A program made the position numbers and the translations under genes. Of a DNA stretch of 64,000 nucleotides, positions 34,794 to 43,770 are shown piece after piece. The stretch comes from Marinimicrobium locisalis. Its GTDB lineage: Bacteria; Pseudomonadota; Gammaproteobacteria; Pseudomonadales; Cellvibrionaceae. Each line of letters opens with the position of its first letter. Within the stretch, counting starts at the first letter, position 1. The notes under the pieces are model-generated. The model was given only the letters and a program-made list of their open reading frames with translations, was not told the origin of the DNA and made no database searches. The stretch spans positions 124,001 through 188,000 of the forward strand of contig NZ_JBDLLG010000003.1 in the NCBI RefSeq assembly GCF_039822625.1, written 5' to 3'.

Positions 34794-35849
34794 CTAGATT
34801 CGGATCGCGGAATAACTGCGATGAGCCAGAGTCACTAAGGATAGCAACAGTAACGCACCGACTGCATTGTGGGCAACCGCCACCGACAGCGGCAGTGAGG
34901 CCAATACATTGCTGATACCCAGCGTGACCTGGACGACCAACAGCAGGCCAATCAAGCCGGCTAACCGCCGTGCGGCCCGAACGCCTACACGCCACAGCCG
35001 CGTTATCAGCAACAACAACACCAACGTAGTCACAACCGCGCCAATGCGGTGAGCCATATGAATGGCGGTGCGCGCATCCCCTTCGAGCAAGCCCCCCAAG
35101 TAATTGGGGCCCACGCTCTGTGCAAAATTAAAGGCGCGTGCAAAATCCATTGCCGGCCACCACCGGCCGTGGCAGGTGGGAAAGTCCGTACACGCCAGTG
35201 CCGCATAGTTTGAACTGGTCCAACCGCCGAGCGCAATCTGCCCCACCACGACCGCCACCGCCAACCACACCAACGGCCGCATTCCAATCAAGCGGCGATG
35301 ACTGTTCCCCGACAGAGTCCAGGGGCGGTTGTACAGGCGCAGCGTCAGTAGCCAAAGCAGGCTCAGCGTGGCAAAGCCGCCCAGTAGATGGGCGGTCACG
35401 ACTTGGGGCCAAAGCTTCAGCGTCACCGTCCACATACCAAAGGCGGCCTGGAGCACCACCAGTGCCAATAACCCACTGGCGTGCCAACGGGGGTACTGCA
35501 TCGCGGGCGCACGTTGGGCGAACCGCCACATGGCCACGGTGAGCCCGAGAATCACCAGCCCCAGGGCACCCGCAAAGTATCGGTGTACCATCTCGGGCCA
35601 GGTTTTGTCGTGCTCCACCGGCGCTTCGGGAAAAAGCGCTTCGGCGCGCGCCACCGATTCGGCCGACTTGGGCCAGGTCAGATGGCCATAACACCCGGGC
35701 CAGTCCGGACAACCTAAGCCCGCGTCGGCCAGCCGGGTAAACGCACCCAACACCACCACACCCATACACAATAGTGTCGCGAACAGGGCCCAGCGGTAAC
35801 CGTTTTTCTTCTGTGATCGAATGGGGGACAAGGGCGTCTCTCCTGGCAC
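34794..35849 (-). CDS. ctaA: Haem A synthase (COX15/CtaA family)
   Basis: This 351-residue membrane protein has eight predicted helices. Conserved haem-ligand histidines lie in VEHDKTWPEMVHRYFAG near 76-92, VVTAHLLGGFA near 148, TAIHMAHRIGA near 260 and AVAHNAVGALL near 330. The DxGLGCPDWPGC motif follows the first helix near residue 44. It oxidises the haem O methyl group to give haem A. It lies 44 bp before ctaB and 3 bp after the small membrane protein gene. Confidence 0.94.
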   Translation of the reverse strand: MPGETPLSPIRSQKKNGYRWALFATLLCMGVVVLGAFTRLADAGLGCPDWPGCYGHLTWPKSAESVARAEALFPEAPVEHDKTWPEMVHRYFAGALGLVILGLTVAMWRFAQRAPAMQYPRWHASGLLALVVLQAAFGMWTVTLKLWPQVVTAHLLGGFATLSLLWLLTLRLYNRPWTLSGNSHRRLIGMRPLVWLAVAVVVGQIALGGWTSSNYAALACTDFPTCHGRWWPAMDFARAFNFAQSVGPNYLGGLLEGDARTAIHMAHRIGAVVTTLVLLLLITRLWRVGVRAARRLAGLIGLLLVVQVTLGISNVLASLPLSVAVAHNAVGALLLLSLVTLAHRSYSAIRI

Positions 35850-35852
35850 CGG

Positions 35853-36494
35853 TCAGTCGTCGTAAGAATAGCGCAGCAGGCGCTTCAGATCTTTTAGCAA
35901 CTCACTGCCCGAATGCTCGGGCGTATAACTCATCATTACAAACCCTTCCTGATCCATCAGGTAGTACCGCCCGCTATCCAGGGGGGGCTCGGGCTGATTG
36001 GTTTGCTTGAGCGAGGCCATCATCGAGGCCCGGTCGGGTCGAACCCATTCAGTACCCGGATGCTCCTCCTGAAGGAAGCGTCGCACCGACTCTTCCATCG
36101 CCCCGCCCATCGGCATGATCAGGCGTTTGACCCGATAGGCCTTGTCCGCCAGGCGCACGTGAACCTGGCGAGTAAGATAGAGGTTTTCCTCACAGTGGCC
36201 GGAGCAATCGCTCGGAATCGGCACAATCAGGCGCCAGCGCTTCTGCTCCGGTTCCGCCTGCCAGGGCTCCCCATTGAGGGTGCGCGGTTCCCACTGGGAG
36301 AAACGCTGGGGCGGGTCGATCAGGTCACCTTTGTTGATCTGGCCGTCGGGAATGCCGACGCCGGTGTGATAAAACACGTACGCGATCAACATGGGCAGCG
36401 CCACCACCGCCATCAGGGCGGTGGCAATAATCCGGCCACGGCGTTGGAGCTGTTGTTCGCGTTCATCGGTGCGGGGGGCGTCACTCATAGTCAT
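35853..36494 (-). CDS. Single-span membrane protein of the cytochrome oxidase operon
   Basis: This 213-residue protein has one helix at residues 21-42 and an extracytoplasmic domain with a weak thioredoxin/SCO-like outline (RWRLIVPIPSDCSGHCEENLYLTRQVH near 90-115, with a Cys-x3-Cys). It occupies the position of the uncharacterised small protein between SURF1 and CtaA in Pseudomonas cta operons. It ends 3 bp before ctaA. The SDCSGHCEE motif suggests thiol or copper handling, but this is inference. Confidence 0.75.
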   Translation of the reverse strand: MTMSDAPRTDEREQQLQRRGRIIATALMAVVALPMLIAYVFYHTGVGIPDGQINKGDLIDPPQRFSQWEPRTLNGEPWQAEPEQKRWRLIVPIPSDCSGHCEENLYLTRQVHVRLADKAYRVKRLIMPMGGAMEESVRRFLQEEHPGTEWVRPDRASMMASLKQTNQPEPPLDSGRYYLMDQEGFVMMSYTPEHSGSELLKDLKRLLRYSYDD

Positions 36495-36531
36495 ACTCTT
36501 GTCGCTTTGCCTGTTGGTCCCTAGTGGTGCC

Positions 36532-37302
36532 TTAGGCTGCTTCGTTGTCTTTGTGGCGCCACCGGCGCCCGAGGCTCGTCGCCGTGAATACGAACCACAG
36601 CAGCACCGCCAGCGCCATGGCGAACCATTGTACGGCGTAGCCCAAATGTTTGGCCGCGCTAATCTCGTATTGCTGCCACTGCGTGATTAGCGCTCCGGGG
36701 CTGCCGTCATCCAGCTTGACGTAATGCCCGCCCAAGGGCTCACCGAGCGTTTCCGCCATGAGCTCGGGCTCAATGGATAGAATCACCTTGGGCCAGCCGG
36801 CGCTGGCACCTTCACCCTCGAGGAGGGGGTGGTCACTCGGGGACCACCATTCGCCGAAAAGCGTGACTTCCCCCTCGGGCACCGCTGGGTCAGGCAGTGT
36901 GCTGCGATCCCGTTCGCCGCGTATCCAACCACGATTGACCAACAGCACCGTGCCATCGCTCAGCTCAAAAGGGGTCACCACTTCAAACCCGACTTTGCCT
37001 TGGCGCTGGCGGTTGTCCAGCAGCCAGTTGCGCCCGGGCCAATAGTATCCGGTAAGGATCAGGCGGCGGTGCTCGGAGAGCTGCCCCAAGTCAGCCCCGG
37101 GGAGTATCTCGGGCGGCTGGCTCTGCACCGCTTCAAGCTCCCCCTGACGCTCGCGCTTTTCCTCGGCCCGCTGAAGCTGCCAGATACCCAGGGACAGCAG
37201 AAGAGGAAAGGTCAGCAGGCAAAGCACCGTGACTTTTCGACGGAAGGCGGTGGTAAACTGTTTCGGAGCGGACGTTTTATGAGCGTTCACCGTTACATCC
37301 AA
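36532..37302 (-). CDS. SURF1-family cytochrome oxidase biogenesis protein
   Basis: This 256-residue protein has two membrane helices (near residues 28-45 and 225-243) framing a periplasmic domain. That is the SURF1 layout. Family blocks GYYWPGRNWLLDNRQRQGKVGFEVVTPF (around 78-105), LLVNRGWI near 113 and HLGYAVQWFAMALAV near 222 are present. It assists haem A insertion into subunit I. It is in line with the rest of the operon, while the small gene just upstream is on the other strand. Confidence 0.9.
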   Translation of the reverse strand: MDVTVNAHKTSAPKQFTTAFRRKVTVLCLLTFPLLLSLGIWQLQRAEEKRERQGELEAVQSQPPEILPGADLGQLSEHRRLILTGYYWPGRNWLLDNRQRQGKVGFEVVTPFELSDGTVLLVNRGWIRGERDRSTLPDPAVPEGEVTLFGEWWSPSDHPLLEGEGASAGWPKVILSIEPELMAETLGEPLGGHYVKLDDGSPGALITQWQQYEISAAKHLGYAVQWFAMALAVLLWFVFTATSLGRRWRHKDNEAA

Positions 37303-37323
37303 CGCGTCAAAACTGGAGCCGTT

Positions 37324-37548
37324 ATGTGGCTGAAAATCACTATACTGATTCTTTTCCTGGGCGTTCTGGCCAGCCTAACCAGCGGCCTGCGCTTTCTGCT
37401 GAAAGATTCCGGCGTTCCGGAGTCCAAGCGCACTCTCTACGCCCTGGGCATTCGAATCACGCTGGCAACATTGATGATGCTTTGCGTTTTTTACGGCTTT
37501 TACAGCGGGATTCTTTCCAGCTCCGCCCCGTGGGACGCGCGCCTGTGA
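37324..37548 (+). CDS. DUF2909-type twin-helix membrane protein
   Basis: This 74-residue protein has two membrane helices (WLKITILILFLGVLASLTSGL and the TLMMLCVFYGFYSG region). It matches the short 'twin transmembrane' proteins encoded inside gammaproteobacterial cta operons. It lies on the opposite strand between the SURF1 gene (21 bp from its start) and the subunit III gene (convergent, 19 bp). The ATG at 37324 is the only start that gives this fold. Its function is unknown. Confidence 0.78.
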   Translation: MWLKITILILFLGVLASLTSGLRFLLKDSGVPESKRTLYALGIRITLATLMMLCVFYGFYSGILSSSAPWDARL

Positions 37549-37567
37549 GCGCGCGCCCACCGGCGCG

Positions 37568-38488
37568 TCACCCGAAAATATAAACGGAGAAGAACAGGCC
37601 GACCCACACAACATCCACAAAGTGCCAGTACCAACTGGCGGCTTCAAACCCGAAGTTGTCGTCCGGCTTGAAATGCCCTTTCAGTACCGAGCGCAACCAC
37701 ATGACCGTGAGCATGAAAGTACCCAGAAATACGTGCATACCGTGGAAGCCGGTAAGCATAAAGAACGTCGTACCGTAAACACCGGACTGCAAGGTCAGCC
37801 CCATTTCCTGGTAGGCGTGAACATACTCTTCCACCTGCAGAAACAGGAAGATAATGGCCAGTACAATGGTAGCCCCCAGCCAGGAGTTGAACGCGCGCCG
37901 GGCGTTGTTTTTGATCGCGCTGTGGGCAAAGTGGACAGTGACACTGGAAAGAAGCAGGATCACCGTGTTCCAGAAGGGCAGCCAAGTCCAAATTGAGCTG
38001 ACTTGGGAATAGCTCATGCTTTGGTCCGGCCCTTTTACCGTCGCCGCATTGCCGTCAACGGCCTCGGCCGGGGTATTCATCAATGGCCAGCTGGCATCGA
38101 AACCCTTCCAAAGAAACTCGTTGGTGGCGGTATCGTCGGTGGCGCCGCCGAGCTCGGGCAACGCAATATGCCGGATATAGTAAAGGGCGCCGAAAAAAGC
38201 CGCAAAGAACATCACCTCGCTGAAAATAAACCAGCTCATGCCCCACACGTAGGAACGCTTCAGCTGAGCGCTGTTCAGGCCCGCCATGTTTTCATTGATG
38301 ACGGCACCGAACCAGTTCCACAGGACCACGGCAAACACCAGCCCACCGGCCAAAAACAGGTAGGGGCCCGAGCTGTTGCCATTCATCCAGTTGGCCGCGC
38401 CGAAGACCGTTAGAAACAGCCCGAAGCTGGCCCAGAGCGGTAGCTTGCTCTGCTCTGGTACGTAATAAGTTCCTTCACTTGTCGCCAT
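37568..38488 (-). CDS. ctaE: Cytochrome c oxidase subunit III
   Basis: This 306-residue integral subunit has seven predicted helices. Family blocks are RSYVWGMSWFIFSEVMFFAAFFG-like (around residues 85-107), NTVILLLSSVTVHFAH near 173 and FFMLTGFHGMHVFLGT near 240, with WYWHFVDVVWVGLF near 285. The insert after residue 110 (about 60 residues before the SIWTWLPFWNT block) is typical of the proteobacterial form. It stabilises subunit I and its proton uptake. It is 22 bp after ctaG. Confidence 0.95.
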   Translation of the reverse strand: MATSEGTYYVPEQSKLPLWASFGLFLTVFGAANWMNGNSSGPYLFLAGGLVFAVVLWNWFGAVINENMAGLNSAQLKRSYVWGMSWFIFSEVMFFAAFFGALYYIRHIALPELGGATDDTATNEFLWKGFDASWPLMNTPAEAVDGNAATVKGPDQSMSYSQVSSIWTWLPFWNTVILLLSSVTVHFAHSAIKNNARRAFNSWLGATIVLAIIFLFLQVEEYVHAYQEMGLTLQSGVYGTTFFMLTGFHGMHVFLGTFMLTVMWLRSVLKGHFKPDDNFGFEAASWYWHFVDVVWVGLFFSVYIFG

Positions 38489-38510
38489 AGTGTTTACTCC
38501 GCACTCGTTG

Positions 38511-39086
38511 TTATTGTGTCACGCTCGCCACGTTGTCTTCACCATCCTCGAACCGGTCCGTAACATCAAACAGAGTGTAGGACAGGGTGATGGTATGGAT
38601 TTGTTGGGGCAGATCGCGATCCACGATAAAAAACATCGGAAGTTCCGCGCCTTCCCCCGCCTCCAAGTGTTGCTGATCGAAGCAGAAGCACTCGGTTTTA
38701 TGAAAATAACTACTCGCCTTGTAGGGCACCAAACTCGGAATCGCCTGACCGACCATCTTTTGCTCGGTGGGGTTAAACGCTTCGAAGTTCACCCGCGTCT
38801 GCTCTCCGGGGTGTACTTCCACCGTCCGAACCTCGGGGGCGAATTCCCACGGCATGCCCTGGTTGTTGGTTGCCACGAACTGAACTTTAATGGTTCGGCT
38901 GGTATCGACCTCCGCGCTGGTGACCTCGTAACGATCCCCAGTTTTGCCGTTGAGCCCGGTGATTTCGCAAAACGCATCGTACATCGGCGGCATGATCCAC
39001 AGCGCGAAGACAAACATGCCCACCGCCCACACACCCAGCTTGATGCTGAGTGCGGCGACGGGGTTTTCAGGCAGTAGCCGATTCAT
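38511..39086 (-). CDS. ctaG: Cytochrome c oxidase assembly protein CtaG (Cox11 family)
   Basis: This 191-residue protein has one N-terminal helix (residues 14-33) and a periplasmic immunoglobulin-like domain. The copper-binding CFCF motif is near 135 (FHKTECFCFDQQHLEAGE), followed by PMFFIVDRDLP. It inserts copper into the CuB site of subunit I, encoded immediately upstream (21-bp gap). Confidence 0.94.
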   Translation of the reverse strand: MNRLLPENPVAALSIKLGVWAVGMFVFALWIMPPMYDAFCEITGLNGKTGDRYEVTSAEVDTSRTIKVQFVATNNQGMPWEFAPEVRTVEVHPGEQTRVNFEAFNPTEQKMVGQAIPSLVPYKASSYFHKTECFCFDQQHLEAGEGAELPMFFIVDRDLPQQIHTITLSYTLFDVTDRFEDGEDNVASVTQ

Positions 39087-39107
39087 CGCGACAACCTCGC
39101 AACTGAC

Positions 39108-40658
39108 CTACTTCACTTCCGGCGGGGTGCTGAAGGTGTGGTAGGGCGCCGGTGACGGTACCGTCCACTCCAACCCTTCCGGGTTCTCCCACACTTCCGC
39201 CGTCGCTTTCTTACCTTTCAAAATGGTGGACACCACGATATACAGGAATAGCACCTGCGCGCCGCCAAAGAGGAAGGCGCCCATGGAAGAGAGCATGTTC
39301 CAGTCGGCGAACATCATATGGTAATCCGGAATCCGCCGCGGCATACCCGCCAGCCCGGCGAAGTGCATGGGGAAGAAGGTCAGGTTCAAGCCGATAAAGG
39401 CCAGCCAGAAATGTGCCTTGCCCATGGTTTCGTTGTACATGTGGCCACACCACTTGGGCAGCCAGTAATAGACCGCCGCGGTGATGGAGAAGATGGCGCC
39501 GGGCACCAACACATAATGGAAGTGCGCCACCACAAAATAGGTGTCGTGGTACTGGAAGTCCGCCGGGGCAATAGCCAGCATCAGGCCGGAGAAACCGCCG
39601 ATGGTAAACAGTATGACAAAGGCCACCGCGAACAACATGGGCGTTTCGAAGGTCATGGCGCCGCGGAACATGGTTGCGACCCAATTGAATACCTTCACGC
39701 CGGTGGGCACCGCGATCAGCATGGTGGCGTACATGAAGAACAGCTCACCGGCGATGGGCATGCCCACGGTAAACATGTGGTGCGCCCAGACGATAAAGCT
39801 CAGAAACGCAATGGAGGCGGTGGCGTACACCATGGAGGAGTAACCGAACAGCGGCTTGCGCGCGAAGGTGGGAATAATCGCACTGACAATACCGAAGGCC
39901 GGCAGAATCATGATGTACACCTCGGGGTGCCCGAAGAACCAGAACACGTGCTGGAACAGTACCGGGTCACCACCACCGGCGGCGTCAAAGAAACTGGTGC
40001 CGAAGTGGATATCCATGAGCATCATGGTGACCACACCCGCCAGCACTGGCATAACCGCGATCAACAAGTAGGCGGTAATCAACCAGGTCCAGACGAACAG
40101 GGGCATTTTCATCAGGGTCATGCCCGGCGCGCGCATGTTCAGGATGGTGGCGATGATGTTGATCGCCCCCATGATCGAGCTGGCACCCATGATATGCACG
40201 GCGAAGATGAAGAACGTGACCGAGGGCGGCGCGTAAGTGGTGGACAGCGGCGCGTAGAAAGTCCAGCCGAAGTTCGGAGCGCCGCCTTCCATGAACAAGG
40301 TAGAGACCAGCATCATGAAGGCGAACGGCAGGATCCAGAAGCTCCAGTTGTTCATGCGTGGCAGGGCCATATCGGGCGCGCCCACCATCATCGGGATCAT
40401 CCAGTTGGCCAAGCCGACGAAGGCCGGCATAACCGCACCGAACACCATAATCAAGCCGTGCATGGTGGTCATCTGGTTAAAAAAGTTGGGTTCCACTATC
40501 TGCAGGCCGGGCTGGAACAGCTCGGCGCGAATGACCAGGGCGAAAATGCCACCCAGGAAGAACATGGCGAAGCTGAACCAGAGGTACATGCTGCCAATGT
40601 CTTTGTGGTTGGTGGTATACAACCAGCGAGTAATACCTTTAGCGGGGCCGTGAGCCAT
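39108..40658 (-). CDS. ctaD: Cytochrome c oxidase subunit I
   Basis: This 516-residue catalytic subunit has twelve helices. Haem a ligand His is in TTMHGLIMVFGAVMPAF near 65. The CuB His-Tyr pair is in WFFGHPEVYIMILPAFG near 240, CuB His-His is in WAHHMFTVG near 290, and the haem a/a3 histidines are in YFVVAHFHYVLVPGA near 375. The D- and K-channel residues expected in A-family oxidases appear present. It reduces O2 to water and pumps protons. It lies 11 bp after subunit II. Confidence 0.97.
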   Translation of the reverse strand: MAHGPAKGITRWLYTTNHKDIGSMYLWFSFAMFFLGGIFALVIRAELFQPGLQIVEPNFFNQMTTMHGLIMVFGAVMPAFVGLANWMIPMMVGAPDMALPRMNNWSFWILPFAFMMLVSTLFMEGGAPNFGWTFYAPLSTTYAPPSVTFFIFAVHIMGASSIMGAINIIATILNMRAPGMTLMKMPLFVWTWLITAYLLIAVMPVLAGVVTMMLMDIHFGTSFFDAAGGGDPVLFQHVFWFFGHPEVYIMILPAFGIVSAIIPTFARKPLFGYSSMVYATASIAFLSFIVWAHHMFTVGMPIAGELFFMYATMLIAVPTGVKVFNWVATMFRGAMTFETPMLFAVAFVILFTIGGFSGLMLAIAPADFQYHDTYFVVAHFHYVLVPGAIFSITAAVYYWLPKWCGHMYNETMGKAHFWLAFIGLNLTFFPMHFAGLAGMPRRIPDYHMMFADWNMLSSMGAFLFGGAQVLFLYIVVSTILKGKKATAEVWENPEGLEWTVPSPAPYHTFSTPPEVK

Positions 40659-40669
40659 TGCGATACCTC

Positions 40670-41812
40670 CTAGTTGCCCTGTTTGTGGTTATAAATATCA
40701 ATGGGCTGGGCTTCGTCGCCCATGTTGTTGCCCCAGGCGTTGCGCTCGTAGGTCACAACGGCGGCAATATCAACTTCACTGAGCTGCTCGCCAAACGCCT
40801 GCATCGCCGTTCCGGGCACACCATTGACGACAACGTCGATGTGCTCGTCGATCGGACCGACGGCAATGCCCTCTTTCAGACTGGGAAAGGTTCCCGCCAC
40901 ACCTTCGCCGTTGGCTTGGTGACAGGCGGCACACCACTGGCCGTAGACTTTCTCGCCGCGCTCGTAGAGCTCATCGAAACTGAAGGTCTTCTCGGTCAGC
41001 TTGGCCAACTCTTGCGCCTGCGCCCGCTTTTCTTCCAGCCAGGCGTTGTATTCCGCTTCGGGCTTGGCTTCAACCACAATGGGCATAAAGCCGTGGTCCT
41101 TGCCGCACAGCTCGGCACACTGGCCGCGATAGATGCCGGGTTCTTCAATCACCGCCCAGGAGTCATTAATAAAGCCGGGGATCGCGTCGCGCTTGACGCC
41201 CAGATCCGGCACCCACCAGGAGTGGATGACGTCCGCCGCGGTCACCAGGAAGCGGATTTTCTGGCCCACCGGAACCACCAGGGGCTCGTCCACTTCCAAC
41301 AGGTAATTGGGGTTTTTGGGAGCGTACCCGTCGATTTCATCGCGCGGGGTACTGAGGTTGCTGAAGAAGCTGACATCGCTGTCCACGTAATCGTACTTCC
41401 AGCGCCACTGGTAGCCGGTGATCAGTACACTCATGTCGGCTTCTTCAGAATCGTAGAGTGTGATCAGGCTGCTGGTGGCGGGAATGGCCATAACGACCAA
41501 AATCACCAGCGGGATCGCCGTCCAGAGAATTTCCAGACCGGTGCTCTCGTGAAAGTTGGCGGGTTTCACACCACGGGATTTGCGGTGCATGATCATGCTG
41601 TAGAACATGATGCTGAACACCACCACGCCAATCGCCACGCACCACCAGAACATCTCCATATGGAGGCCCTGGATTTCGCGACTGACCGGCGTCACCCCTT
41701 CGGTCATATTAAACTTCAGTGACTCCGCCTTCTCTGCCAGGGTCTGATAACTGGTCATCAGCACGGCAGGGGCAAGCAGCCAGGCGAACAGCCTATGCGC
41801 TCGTTTAAACAT
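40670..41812 (-). CDS. ctaC: Cytochrome c oxidase subunit II with C-terminal cytochrome c domain (caa3-like)
   Basis: This 380-residue subunit has a signal-like first helix, a second helix near 55-75 and a third near 95-115. The cupredoxin domain carries the CuA ligands in CAELCGKDHGFMPIVVEA near 235 and HSWWVPDLG near 195. It is followed by a fused haem c domain with CAACH near 300. The fused haem makes this the caa3-like form, able to accept electrons directly from bc1 or a soluble carrier such as the cytochrome c4 above. It is the first gene of the operon, with GGAG before the ATG. Confidence 0.95.
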   Translation of the reverse strand: MFKRAHRLFAWLLAPAVLMTSYQTLAEKAESLKFNMTEGVTPVSREIQGLHMEMFWWCVAIGVVVFSIMFYSMIMHRKSRGVKPANFHESTGLEILWTAIPLVILVVMAIPATSSLITLYDSEEADMSVLITGYQWRWKYDYVDSDVSFFSNLSTPRDEIDGYAPKNPNYLLEVDEPLVVPVGQKIRFLVTAADVIHSWWVPDLGVKRDAIPGFINDSWAVIEEPGIYRGQCAELCGKDHGFMPIVVEAKPEAEYNAWLEEKRAQAQELAKLTEKTFSFDELYERGEKVYGQWCAACHQANGEGVAGTFPSLKEGIAVGPIDEHIDVVVNGVPGTAMQAFGEQLSEVDIAAVVTYERNAWGNNMGDEAQPIDIYNHKQGN

Positions 41813-42244
41813 CGCCCAATTTCTCCGTGTAGCTAGCTTATGTTTATAGTTCAGTACTACTTAATGTTCGATACTCGTTAGTGCGCGGTACTGGGTAATA
41901 TCGATACCGCGTTTTTGGTACTGACTTTTTTGGTGCCCAGCCTCCGGCTGCCCCCACTCGCCACCCACAAGACGTAGCAGCTTCCCATCCCACGGACGGT
42001 CGGCAACAGGGTCGTCTGTCATTGTCGGCTGGAAACCAACGGGTTCGGAATGGCGGGGTACGGCCAGGGCACTGCGGCGAAATGTCGCAACCACCGGCGA
42101 CAAGGAGGCCATAGCGAGGCAAAAAAGTCAATGGTTTTATGGTGTTAGGGCCCGTTTATTCTCCTGGGGGAAGGGGGTACACTGCCGCCCAATTGTGGCC
42201 TCTGACGCCCCCGAACGCCTCCACCAAATTGGACTGCCGACGCC
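41813..42244. promoter_or_regulatory. Upstream region of the cta operon and of the MATE gene
   Basis: This 432-bp divergent region has no credible gene. A minus-strand promoter for ctaC is suggested by TCGAAC (41866-41871) and TATAAA (41843-41848), 17 nt apart. A 7-bp hairpin CGCGGTA/TACCGCG (41884-41911) followed by five T residues on the plus strand lies upstream of it. GTACTG recurs three times between 41850 and 41925. The remainder to 42244 holds nothing I can assign, and the MATE start has no obvious SD. Confidence 0.45.
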
Positions 42245-43585
42245 ATGAATCGCCGCGCGCCCGCCCACAGAGATATCTGGCAGCTTGCCTGGCCTATGAT
42301 GCTCAGCAACCTGTCGATCCCCCTGTTGGGAGCAGTGGATACCGCCATTCTCGGGCACTTGCCCAGTCCAGTGTATTTGGGTGCCGTGACGGTGGGCGGG
42401 AGCCTGCTCAGCCTGCTGTTCTGGTCGTTCGGGTTTCTGCGCATGGGCACCACCAGCGTCGCCGCCCGCGCCGAGGGCGCGAATGATCGAGCGGGACTTC
42501 ACCAGGTGCTGGTGCAGAGCCTCTCGCTCGCCCTGGCTCTGGCGCTGGCGCTGATGGTAATCGGGCCCTGGTTGTTGGCGCCGGCCCTGGCGTGGATGGG
42601 CCCCAGCCCCGAGGTCCAGGGCCTGGCGCTGGAATACGCCCGAATCCGTCTTTGGGGAGCGCCCGCCAGCCTAATGAATTTCGCTCTGGTCGGCTGGTTT
42701 ATCGGCCGCCAGGACACCCGCCGCCCCCTGGCGATTCTCTTTACCACCAACGGCCTGAATATTGTGCTGGACGCACTGCTGATTCTCGGCTTCGGGCTCA
42801 ACAGCGAGGGCGCCGCCTGGGCTAGCGTGTTGGCGGAATATGGCGGCCTGACGCTCGGGCTCTGGCTAGTGGCCCGCACCCTGCACCGGCTGAACCTAGG
42901 GCGGGGACAACCTTCCTTGCTGGGCGAAGTGACCCGCTGGCGAGCCTACGGGCGGCTGATGCGGGTCAATCGCCACCTGTTTGTGCGCACCCTATGCCTG
43001 CTGTCGGTGTTTGTTTTCTTTGCCGCCCAGGGCGCCCGCATGGGCAATCACATTCTTGCCGCCAACGCCATTCTGCTGCAGTTTCTCCTTCTGACCTCCT
43101 ATGCTCTGGACGGCTTTGCCCATGCGGCGGAGGCGCTGACCGGTCGAGCCATTGGCGCCGGCCGGATCGGCGACTTTCACTTGGCGACTCGCCGCAGTAC
43201 CCTTTGGGCGTTGGGATGCAGCGTGCTCATTAGCGCTGTATTCGTCTTGGGCGCGCCCTGGTGGCCCACGGTTTTTACCAGCCAACCAGAAGTGCTCGAC
43301 ATCGTGCGGGCTCATTACGTCTGGGTTTGCCTCATCCCCCTCGTCGGCGTTTGGGGTTACCAACTGGACGGTATATTCCTCGGTAGTGGTCAGACCGCGG
43401 CCATGCAGTATACGGTGCTAATCGCTACCGGGGCGGTGTTCGCGCCCTTGTGGTGGTGGCTGCAGCCATTGGGAAATCAGGGCCTTTGGCTGGCGTTTGT
43501 GGTCTTCAACGGTGCCCGGGGGGCACTGCTGGGTGGCGCCTACTACCACCTAACCCGCAAGGGGGGTTGGCTGGCATTCAAGTAA
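42245..43585 (+). CDS. MATE-family (DinF-like) efflux transporter
   Basis: This 446-residue permease has twelve predicted helices in two repeats. It begins DIWQLAWPMMLSNLSIPLLGAVDTAILGHL, the MATE N-terminal signature (about residues 10-40). The sub-family blocks FWSFGFLRMGTTSVAARAEG near 60 and LTSYALDGFAHAAEALTGRAIG near 275 match DinF rather than NorM. The substrate is unknown, with Na+ or H+ antiport expected. It is monocistronic. The first ATG at 42245 opens directly into the amphipathic start and is retained despite the weak SD. Confidence 0.88.
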   Translation: MNRRAPAHRDIWQLAWPMMLSNLSIPLLGAVDTAILGHLPSPVYLGAVTVGGSLLSLLFWSFGFLRMGTTSVAARAEGANDRAGLHQVLVQSLSLALALALALMVIGPWLLAPALAWMGPSPEVQGLALEYARIRLWGAPASLMNFALVGWFIGRQDTRRPLAILFTTNGLNIVLDALLILGFGLNSEGAAWASVLAEYGGLTLGLWLVARTLHRLNLGRGQPSLLGEVTRWRAYGRLMRVNRHLFVRTLCLLSVFVFFAAQGARMGNHILAANAILLQFLLLTSYALDGFAHAAEALTGRAIGAGRIGDFHLATRRSTLWALGCSVLISAVFVLGAPWWPTVFTSQPEVLDIVRAHYVWVCLIPLVGVWGYQLDGIFLGSGQTAAMQYTVLIATGAVFAPLWWWLQPLGNQGLWLAFVVFNGARGALLGGAYYHLTRKGGWLAFK

Positions 43586-43770
43586 TGTAAAATGCGCTTT
43601 TTCTTCGCGGTTAGAATAAATCACTCTTAAAAACGCCTTGTAATTGGTTACTTTTGAAGTAAGTTTAAATGTGGTATTACCTGCAACATTACCGCATGGA
43701 CCATGAGTCGCCGCCCAAACCACAGTGCGGCCGACCTGTAACCGGTTGACACCCATGACAAGAAATCTCT

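Noticed and set aside
39318..40673. 451-codon open frame antisense to ctaD
   Set aside because: It exactly shadows a highly conserved gene with strong codon bias. The composition is His/Gly/Arg-rich and there is no SD or recognisable domain.
41844..42131. Short minus-strand frames between ctaC and the MATE gene
   Set aside because: Several overlapping frames of similar length exist with no SD, signal or domain; the region looks regulatory.
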